Of a DNA stretch of 17,899 bases, positions 6,843-12,639 are shown piece by piece. The position numbers and the translations under genes are program-made. Under the pieces are notes generated by a model. That model saw only the letters and a program-made list of their open reading frames with translations. It did no database searches and was not told the origin of the DNA. Source of the stretch: Burkholderiales bacterium (lineage in GTDB: Bacteria; Pseudomonadota; Gammaproteobacteria; Burkholderiales; Burkholderiaceae_C); contig SBFU01000155.1 in the NCBI GenBank assembly GCA_006227785.1, forward strand, positions 1-17,899. Direction: 5' to 3'. Every line of letters starts with the position of its first letter. Within the stretch, counting starts at the first letter, position 1.

Positions 6843-8069
6843 ATGACAAACCAAGACCCCGACATCCTGCTGCAGGACCTGCCCGTGCTCCAGCCCCGGC
6901 TGCAAGTGGCCGTGGTGACCGAAACCTGGCCGCCAGAGGTCAATGGCGTGGCTCTGACGCTGTCGCGGCTGGTGCAGACGCTGTGTGAACGGGGCCACCG
7001 GGTGCAGCTGGTGCGTCCGCGACAGATGCGTGCCGATGCCGCTTCGCAGGCGGAAGGCATTGAAGAGAAGCTCATGCGGGGCATGCCGATACCGCGATAT
7101 CCGCAGCTCAAGCTGGGGCTGCCGGCGCGGCGCGCTCTGGTGCGCAGCTGGACCTACCGCCGTCCCGACCTGGTGCACATTGCCACCGAGGGACCACTGG
7201 GCTGGTCAGCCCTGCAGGCCGCGCGGCAGCTGCGTTTGCCGGTGAGCTCGGATTTCCGGACCAATTTCCACAGCTACAGCAGCCACTACGGCCTGGGCTG
7301 GCTGAAGAAACCGATCGCGGCCTACCTGCGCCGCTTTCACAACCAGGCCGACCTGACCATGGTGCCCACCCGGGCGCTGGCGGCCGATCTGATCAACCTG
7401 GGCTTCGAGCGGGTGCGTGTGGTCGGGCGGGGCATCGACACCCAGCTGTTTCATCCGGCCCGCCGCCATGAAAGCCTGCGCCAGCGATGGGGCGCCGATC
7501 CGGATGCCACCGTGCTGTTGGCAGTGGGACGATTGGCGGCTGAAAAGAATCTGGATCTGGTGGTGCGCACCTATGAAGCCATGCGCGCGCGCAATCCGCG
7601 CACCCGGCTGGTGCTGGCGGGCGATGGTCCGATGCGGTTCGCCCTGGCGCAGCGCTGTCCTGATGCCGTTTTCATGGGCCAGTGCAGCCATGAAGACCTG
7701 GCGGGCTGCTACGCGAGTGCCGACCTGTTGCTGTTTCCGAGTCTCACCGAGACCTTTGGCAACGTGACCCTGGAGGCGATGGCCAGCGGTCTTGCGGTGC
7801 TGGCATTCGATGTCGCAGCGGCGGCACAGTGGGTGGTGCATGGCGACAGCGGCTGGCTGGTGCGCGCCGGCGACAGCGACGCCTACCTGGACCAGGCCGT
7901 GGCACTGGCCTCAGACCCCATAGCTCTGCGCAACGCGGGCGCTCGTGCCAGCAAACAGGTGTCCGGCAACGACTGGCAGCAGGTGGCCTCGCAGGTGGAA
8001 GGCCTCTGGACCGAGCTGATGGACCCCCGCAGAATCCCCTGCTCGGTCCAGCCCTTGCCGGCGTTCTGA
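6843..8069 (+). CDS. GT4-family glycosyltransferase, probably glycolipid-forming
   Basis: This 408-residue protein has a two-lobed GT-B fold. The N-terminal lobe opens with VAVVTETWPPEVNGVALTLSRLV and RGHRVQLVRPRQ, and also has SDFRTNFHSYSSHYG. The C-terminal lobe has VVGRGIDTQLFHP, AVGRLAAEKNLDLVV, LVLAGDGP and the EX7E nucleotide-sugar motif (Glu303 and Glu311) in ETFGNVTLEAMASG. The TETWPPEVNGVA opening is typical of enzymes that glycosylate diacylglycerol to make glucosyl- or glucuronosyl-lipids under phosphate limitation (Agt type, often next to plcP), although related mannosyltransferases share it. No membrane segment is seen, so it would be peripheral. The start is uncertain: ATG 6843 has GAGGGG directly against it and may be leaderless; TTG 6822 would add seven residues. 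No plcP is in this window. Confidence 0.85.
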   Translation: MTNQDPDILLQDLPVLQPRLQVAVVTETWPPEVNGVALTLSRLVQTLCERGHRVQLVRPRQMRADAASQAEGIEEKLMRGMPIPRYPQLKLGLPARRALVRSWTYRRPDLVHIATEGPLGWSALQAARQLRLPVSSDFRTNFHSYSSHYGLGWLKKPIAAYLRRFHNQADLTMVPTRALAADLINLGFERVRVVGRGIDTQLFHPARRHESLRQRWGADPDATVLLAVGRLAAEKNLDLVVRTYEAMRARNPRTRLVLAGDGPMRFALAQRCPDAVFMGQCSHEDLAGCYASADLLLFPSLTETFGNVTLEAMASGLAVLAFDVAAAAQWVVHGDSGWLVRAGDSDAYLDQAVALASDPIALRNAGARASKQVSGNDWQQVASQVEGLWTELMDPRRIPCSVQPLPAF

Positions 8070-8109
8070 TTCACCGGCAAGGCCTGCGCCATTGCGCTGC
8101 CCGGGAACG

Positions 8110-8137
8110 AAAAAGGGGAAGGCATGGCGCCTTCCCC
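8110..8137 (-). terminator. Intrinsic terminator of phoX
   Basis: On the minus strand GGGGAAGGC (8129-8137) and GCCTTCCCC (8115-8123) form a perfect 9-bp stem with a 5-nt loop, followed by five T (8110-8114). It lies 57 nt after the phoX stop codon. The plus strand has the same stem but no T run, so it should act mainly on phoX transcripts. Confidence 0.85.
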
Positions 8138-8194
8138 ATCAATGCCGTTGCAGGTCCGCTCCCTGTCCCACGGCTTCCCTAATACGCGGCGGCG

Positions 8195-10288
8195 TCAGGC
8201 ACCGATCACGCCACCGTCCTTGCGGCGCACCACCACGGTGGACGAACGCGGACGGCCGGCATCGGCGCGGTTGGCCGGCGGGTTGGCCTGGCTGGCAGGC
8301 CAGATGGAGAAGGCGGTCGGATCGCGTGCGATCTCGTCGTCACCGTAGCCGGCGGGCCGGTTCGGGTGCGACCCCAGCTCGCCCGGGTGCTGCATGTTCA
8401 CGAACATGGTCTTGCGATCGGGCGAGAAAGCCAGCCCGGTGATCTCGCAGCCCGAGGGGCCGACCAGGAAGCGGCGCACCTCGCCGGTCTCGACGTCGGC
8501 GGCCAGCATCTGGTTGTTGCCCATGCCCTGGAAGTTGCCGGTGTTGGCGAACGACCCGTCGGTCTGGATCCACAGCCGTCCGCTCTGGTCGAAGTACAGG
8601 CCGTCGGGCGAGTTGAACATGTTGTCCGGCGTGATGTTGGGCGAACCCGAGCGCGGATCGGCGCGGTCCGGGAAGGCCACCGGGTTGCCGGCCAGCAGGA
8701 AGATGTCCCAGGTGAAGCTCAGCGACTTCGGATCGCCCTTGGCCTCGCTCCAGCGCAGGATATGACCCCAGGCGTTGCTGGCGCGCGGGTTGGCCTCGTC
8801 CACCGGGAATGTGCTGCCGCGCGCCGAGTTGTTGGTCAGGGCGATGTACACGTCGCCCAGCTTCCTGGGATTGGCCGCGATCCACTCGGGGCGGTCCATG
8901 CGCGTGGCGCCCACGAAGTCGGCGGCCATGCGGGTGCGCACCAGGATGTCGGCCTGGTCGGCAAAACCGTTCTCCACCGTCAGGCCGTTCTCGCCGTGCT
9001 TCAGGGCGATCCATTCGCCGGTGCCCTGGGCATCGCCTTCCACCTCGCCGATGCCGAACTTCGCCACGTACAGCGTGCCGCTGTCGAGGATGTCGCGGTT
9101 CTTGGCGTTGTTGCCGCGCACCAGCTTGCGGTCACAGACAAACTTGTAGATGTAGTCACCACGCTCGTCGTCGCCGGAGTAGGCCACGACGGTGTTGTCC
9201 TTGCCCACCACGATCTCGATGTTCTCGTGCTTGAAGCGGCCCAGGGCGGTGCGCTTCTTGGGTTTGCTGTTGGGGTCGAACGGATCGATCTCGACCACCC
9301 AGTGGAAGCGGTTGGGTTCGTTGGGGTTGGCGTTCAGGTCGAAGCGCGGATCCTGGGTGTGCCACATGTAGCCGAAACCGTTCTGGCTGTAGCCATATCG
9401 GGCCTCGGCTGGGGTGCGCGTGCGCTCGCCGTTCCAGCCGAAGTAGCCGTTCGAGTTTTCTTCGCAGGTCAGGTAGGTGCCCCAGGGTGTCTGGCCGTTG
9501 GCGCAGTTGTTCAGGGTACCCAGCACCTCGGTGCCGCTCGGATCGGCGGCGGTCTTGAGCGCGTCGACCCCGCGCGCCGGACCGGACACCTCGATGGGGG
9601 TGTAGCCGGTGATGCGGCGGTTGTAGCGCGAGCCCTTCACATAGGTCCATTGACCGTTTTTCTGGCGGCGCACCTCCATCACGCTGATGCCATGACCAGC
9701 CAGACCCTTCTTCACCTTGTCGAAGGTGAAAGGCTCGAACCAGGCGCCGGCGCCTGCCGGCAGCTCGGGTGCGTAGTAGTACTCGGGGTTGATGTACTCG
9801 TGGTTGATCACCAGCAGGCCCTGGTCGCTGCTTTCCCGGCCTTTGACCTTGAACGGGAAGAAGCTCATGCCGTCGTGGTTGTCGCCGACCTGCAATTCGG
9901 CTTCCTGCCAGCCTTCGCTGGCATCGCCGCGGAAATCCGGGCTGTTGGCGAACAGCGGATCGCCCCAGCGGTTGAGGATCTCGGCGGTGTAGCCCTCAGG
10001 CACGGTGACCGTATCGCCGCTGTTGACGGCGACCGCGGCAAAGCCGAGCATCGCCTCGCGAGGCTTCTTGCCCGGCCCTTTGCCACCCTTGCCCAGCGCG
10101 TCTTCCAGTTCGCCGCCGCCGCAGGCGGTCAGACCGGTGAGGAAGGGCAGGGCAGCCAGTCCGACGCCGGTCTTGAGCAGGCGCCGGCGTTGCGGGTCGC
10201 GGGCGATGGCCTGGTCGACCAGCTCGGTCAAAGAAGGGTTGCGGGTGGGGTTGGACGTGCCGTCGTCATCGCGGATGGACTGAGCCAT
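8195..10288 (-). CDS. phoX: PhoX-type alkaline phosphatase, Tat-exported
   Basis: PhoX hydrolyses phosphate monoesters outside the cytoplasm with an iron-calcium centre and typically belongs to the Pho regulon. The protein has 697 residues, normal for the family (DUF839). The N-terminus has a twin-arginine motif QRRRLLKTG, a hydrophobic segment, and then LTAC, which fits a lipobox, so it may be a Tat-dependent lipoprotein. The hallmark segment NNCANGQTPWGTYLTCEEN is present, with Cys262 at the position of the iron-ligand cysteine known in PhoX. Other family stretches include GISVMEV, FKHENIEIV, SPDGLYFD, and FVNMQHPG near the C-terminus. The ATG at 10286-10288 has AGGAG at proper spacing; an ATG nine codons upstream lacks one. 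It is a single-gene unit with its own terminator at 8110-8137 and a Pho-like repeat upstream. Confidence 0.94.
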   Translation of the reverse strand: MAQSIRDDDGTSNPTRNPSLTELVDQAIARDPQRRRLLKTGVGLAALPFLTGLTACGGGELEDALGKGGKGPGKKPREAMLGFAAVAVNSGDTVTVPEGYTAEILNRWGDPLFANSPDFRGDASEGWQEAELQVGDNHDGMSFFPFKVKGRESSDQGLLVINHEYINPEYYYAPELPAGAGAWFEPFTFDKVKKGLAGHGISVMEVRRQKNGQWTYVKGSRYNRRITGYTPIEVSGPARGVDALKTAADPSGTEVLGTLNNCANGQTPWGTYLTCEENSNGYFGWNGERTRTPAEARYGYSQNGFGYMWHTQDPRFDLNANPNEPNRFHWVVEIDPFDPNSKPKKRTALGRFKHENIEIVVGKDNTVVAYSGDDERGDYIYKFVCDRKLVRGNNAKNRDILDSGTLYVAKFGIGEVEGDAQGTGEWIALKHGENGLTVENGFADQADILVRTRMAADFVGATRMDRPEWIAANPRKLGDVYIALTNNSARGSTFPVDEANPRASNAWGHILRWSEAKGDPKSLSFTWDIFLLAGNPVAFPDRADPRSGSPNITPDNMFNSPDGLYFDQSGRLWIQTDGSFANTGNFQGMGNNQMLAADVETGEVRRFLVGPSGCEITGLAFSPDRKTMFVNMQHPGELGSHPNRPAGYGDDEIARDPTAFSIWPASQANPPANRADAGRPRSSTVVVRRKDGGVIGA

Positions 10289-10317
10289 GTGCTTCTCCTG
10301 GGTTGAACAAAACACCC

Positions 10318-10351
10318 AGTTTCGGCAGGAGCCGTGACGCTTTCGTGAAAA
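10318..10351 (-). promoter_or_regulatory. Pho-box-like promoter of phoX
   Basis: On the minus strand TTTTCAC (10345-10351), 4 nt, and GCGTCAC (10334-10340) form an 11-bp-spaced direct repeat. Each half matches CTGTCAT at 4 of 7 bases, mostly in the core TCA. Ten nt later is GAAACT (10318-10323), a weak -10 candidate. The match alone is poor, but the position upstream of a phoX gene raises its credibility. Confidence 0.45.
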
Positions 10352-10363
10352 CCTTGGACCTCA

Positions 10364-10382
10364 GCTGCCCGTGACGGGCAGC
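10364..10382 (-). terminator. Hairpin downstream of the BPSS1780 gene
   Basis: GCTGCCC (10364-10370) and GGGCAGC (10376-10382) make a perfect 7-bp GC-rich stem with a 5-nt loop, 20 nt after the stop codon of the operon's last gene. No T run follows on either strand. It could be a weak terminator or an mRNA 3' end stabiliser that separates the operon from phoX. Confidence 0.35.
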
Positions 10383-10401
10383 GGGTGTCGGGTCGTTGAC
10401 T

Positions 10402-11187
10402 TCACCGCTCGTCGGCCAGGGCATCACCGGCCGTGTCGAAGCTGTCACGGAAGGTGAAGTAGACCGAGGTGTGGAACATGGCGGCCAGCAACAGGACCGC
10501 CGGGTACATGAACATGGCCAGGGCCTGTGCACCGCCCATCAGGGTGGCCAGGAAGCTGATGGTCAGCCCGCCCAAGAGGAACACGCCCACCCATCCGGCA
10601 CCGTAGGCCAGCATGGCCCCTTTGTTGCGCCAGCAGGCCAGCGCGCTGAAGAACAGGCTTTTGACGGGCGAGATGCCATGCCAGTGCACCAGGGCCGGCG
10701 CGTGCCAGAAGGCCATCAGCACCGGTATGTACAACAGCATCATGACCAGCATGCCGGGACCGAACATGGCCTCGCGCAGCATGTCGGGTGTGATCTCGGT
10801 ATCAGGCCCGATGGCCGGCACCTCGGATGGCGCGGCCAGCGTGGCCAGCCCCATGAGGACGGTCAGCACCACGGCATAGATGGCGCCCAGCACCAGCATG
10901 GGCCTGGCTTTGTCCATGCCACCGCGAAAGGCGGTGATCAGCAGGGCCGGCATGGGGAAGCGGCCCTCGTGGGCTTCACGGCTGGCCGCCATGAGTCCGA
11001 TCGTGGCCGCTGGCACCAGGGTGATGGCCAGCAAGGAACCCAGCACAGGAATCACCGACAAGACCGACACCACCGCCATGAACATGAAGAACAGGCCCGC
11101 CATCGCCAGTGGCTGGCGAAAGAAGGTGCGGGCGCCGAGCTTGACCCAGCTCAGGCCTTGCGAGGCGGGTACGGGGTGCAGTCTCAT
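10402..11187 (-). CDS. BPSS1780-family multi-pass membrane protein
   Basis: This 261-residue inner membrane protein has about six hydrophobic segments, including FRQPLAMAGLFFMFMAVV, SVIPVLGSLLAITLVPAATIG, VLGAIYAVVLTVLMGLATL, MLVMMLLYIPVLMAFW, and two near the C-terminus. The opening MRLHPVPASQGLSWVKLGARTFFRQP is characteristic of the BPSS1780 family found in Burkholderiales, whose function is unknown. The start ATG overlaps the thrB stop codon (ATGA, 11184-11187), so the gene is probably translated by coupling to thrB. It is the last gene of the DUF2782-thrB operon. The linkage to threonine synthesis is positional; I see nothing that indicates a substrate. Confidence 0.85.
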   Translation of the reverse strand: MRLHPVPASQGLSWVKLGARTFFRQPLAMAGLFFMFMAVVSVLSVIPVLGSLLAITLVPAATIGLMAASREAHEGRFPMPALLITAFRGGMDKARPMLVLGAIYAVVLTVLMGLATLAAPSEVPAIGPDTEITPDMLREAMFGPGMLVMMLLYIPVLMAFWHAPALVHWHGISPVKSLFFSALACWRNKGAMLAYGAGWVGVFLLGGLTISFLATLMGGAQALAMFMYPAVLLLAAMFHTSVYFTFRDSFDTAGDALADER

Positions 11188-12200
11188 GCCGGGCTCACTT
11201 CCAGTGTGCCGCCCGCCGACACGATTCCGTTGGTGGCAGCCTGGGGCACACGGGCCCGCAGCACCCGCTCGAAATGGGTCGGGTCGTGGGCCTGCAGCAT
11301 GCTGGCTTCGCGCGGCAGGTGAAGGTCCCACAGCCGCGAGATCCAGAAGCGCAGCGCGCCCGCTCGCAGCATGGCCGGCAGCAGCTGGCGCTCGGCGGTC
11401 GTGAGCGGTCGTACCGAACCGTAGGCTTCGAGAAAGGCCTCGGCCAGTGCCGGTACCGGCTGTCCATCCACCGACGGTGGGCCGTGCAGCACACACCAGT
11501 CGTTGAGGCAGACCGCGATGTCGAACAGAAAGCTGTCGCAGCCGGCGAAATAGAAATCGAAGAACCCGGTCAGCTCCTCGCCCTCGAACATCACGTTGTC
11601 GCGGAACAGGTCGGCATGGATGGGGCCGCGCGGCAGGGCCTTGAAGGCGGCCGAGGCCGCCACATGGTTCTGGTAGGCCAGCTCACTTCGGATCAGCCGG
11701 CTCTGGGACTCGTCCAGAAAGGGCAGCACCACCGGTACGGTGTCATTCCACCAGGGCAGTCCGCGCAGATTGCTCTGCTGCATGTCGAAGTCCTCACCCG
11801 CCAGGTGCATGCGTGCCAGCATCGCGCCCACGGCCTTGCAATGCAGCGCCTGGGGCCGCAGCTCGCTGTGTCCGCGAAGCCGGTCCACGACCGCCGCCGG
11901 CTTGCCCTGGATCCGGTGCAGGATCTGGCCCGTCGCCGTGGCGGCCGGGTTGGGCACGGGTATGCCGCGGTTGGCCAGGTGCTTCATCAGCTGCAGGTAA
12001 AAGGGCAGCTGTTCGAATCCGAGGCGTTCGAACACCGTCAGCACGTGTTGCAGCGTCTGTCCCTGCCGCTCGCTGGTGACGAAGTAGTTGGTGTTTTCAA
12101 TCCCGCCCTTGATGCCCTGCAGCTCGGTCAGGTCGCCCAGATCGAGTTCATGCAGCAAGGCTGCGGCTTCGTCGAAGCGGACTTCGGTGTAGACGGCCAT
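11184..12200 (-). CDS. thrB: Homoserine kinase, ThrB type II (aminoglycoside-phosphotransferase fold)
   Basis: The enzyme phosphorylates homoserine with ATP, the step before threonine synthase in threonine synthesis, in the cytoplasm. The protein has 338 residues, typical of the APH-fold ThrB of proteobacteria rather than the GHMP-kinase type. Visible motifs are MAVYTEVRFDEAAALL, LQGIKGGIENTNYFVT, the catalytic loop GPIHADLFRDNVMF (HxDxxxxN), and the metal-binding FFDFYFAGCDSFLFDIA, where DFG is replaced by a D-F-Y variant as usual in this family. The start is the ATG at 12198-12200, 12 nt after the DUF2782 stop, without a strong ribosome-binding site, so translation may depend on the upstream gene. 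It overlaps the BPSS1780 gene by 4 nt. Confidence 0.93.
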   Translation of the reverse strand: MAVYTEVRFDEAAALLHELDLGDLTELQGIKGGIENTNYFVTSERQGQTLQHVLTVFERLGFEQLPFYLQLMKHLANRGIPVPNPAATATGQILHRIQGKPAAVVDRLRGHSELRPQALHCKAVGAMLARMHLAGEDFDMQQSNLRGLPWWNDTVPVVLPFLDESQSRLIRSELAYQNHVAASAAFKALPRGPIHADLFRDNVMFEGEELTGFFDFYFAGCDSFLFDIAVCLNDWCVLHGPPSVDGQPVPALAEAFLEAYGSVRPLTTAERQLLPAMLRAGALRFWISRLWDLHLPREASMLQAHDPTHFERVLRARVPQAATNGIVSAGGTLEVSPA

Positions 12201-12212
12201 GTGCTGGCCCGG

Positions 12213-12533
12213 TCAGAACTTCAGCAGGCGCCAGCTGCTGCGCCCAGCGCTGCCTGAGCCTTGTGCCGCACCCTGGTCGGCCGGCCCTTGCCTGGTGCCG
12301 ATCTGGTAGCCCGGTGTTCCGGTCTTGGGCTGGACCTCGATGCGCTGGGTCTGTCCGCCGACCCGAAGCTCGTCCACGCGCGACAGGGCGTCCTCGTGGG
12401 TCACGCGCTCGATGCGGTCGGTCGGTGATCGCACCAGGGCCTGCGGCTCGCCTTCTGGCGCCTGCGCCAGGACCGCAACCGGAGAGCTCAGGGCCGCCAG
12501 GGCCAGCAGGACAGGGGTGGTGAACGCGCGCAT
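12213..12533 (-). CDS. DUF2782-family small exported protein
   Basis: This 106-residue protein begins with a Sec-type signal peptide (hydrophobic core at roughly residues 5-22, cleavage likely near VLAQA). The mature part is small and polar, with RVDELRVGGQTQRIEVQPK, GTPGYQIGT, and a C-terminal SSWRLLKF, which is the DUF2782 pattern found beside polA and thrB in Burkholderiales. The function is unknown; a periplasmic location is inferred. It is the first gene of the thrB operon and divergent from polA. The ATG at 12531-12533 has no ribosome-binding site but a TACAAT hexamer 6 nt upstream, so the operon mRNA may be leaderless. An open frame continues upstream to 12668 but overlaps polA and lacks family similarity. 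Confidence 0.82.
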   Translation of the reverse strand: MRAFTTPVLLALAALSSPVAVLAQAPEGEPQALVRSPTDRIERVTHEDALSRVDELRVGGQTQRIEVQPKTGTPGYQIGTRQGPADQGAAQGSGSAGRSSWRLLKF

Positions 12534-12545
12534 GCCGCTATTGTA
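12534..12545 (-). promoter_or_regulatory. Predicted -10 element giving a leaderless DUF2782-thrB transcript
   Basis: On the minus strand TACAAT (12540-12545) is followed by AGCGGC and then the ATG (12531-12533). The expected start point is the A of the ATG. There is no clear -35 box. The spacing is identical to that of uvrD and polA. Confidence 0.5.
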
Positions 12546-12627
12546 GGCAACTCCTTCTTCGGGGGCGGTGCCGGGTGGGCGGACCGGGCGCCGTCGTGGG
12601 TCGGGGCGGAGATGACGGCAAATACCC

Positions 12628-12639
12628 CACAATGGCGCC
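12628..12639 (+). promoter_or_regulatory. Predicted -10 element giving a leaderless polA transcript
   Basis: CACAAT (12628-12633), a 4 of 6 match to the -10 consensus, is followed by GGCGCC and then the polA ATG at 12640. There is no Shine-Dalgarno sequence at a usable distance and no clear -35 box. It is weaker than the other two examples. Confidence 0.38.

Noticed and set aside
8366..10306. A 646-codon open frame on the plus strand opposite phoX.
   Set aside because: The translation is low-complexity Val/Ala/Gly/His sequence without motifs, and PhoX on the other strand has the family hallmark segments, a ribosome-binding site and a terminator.
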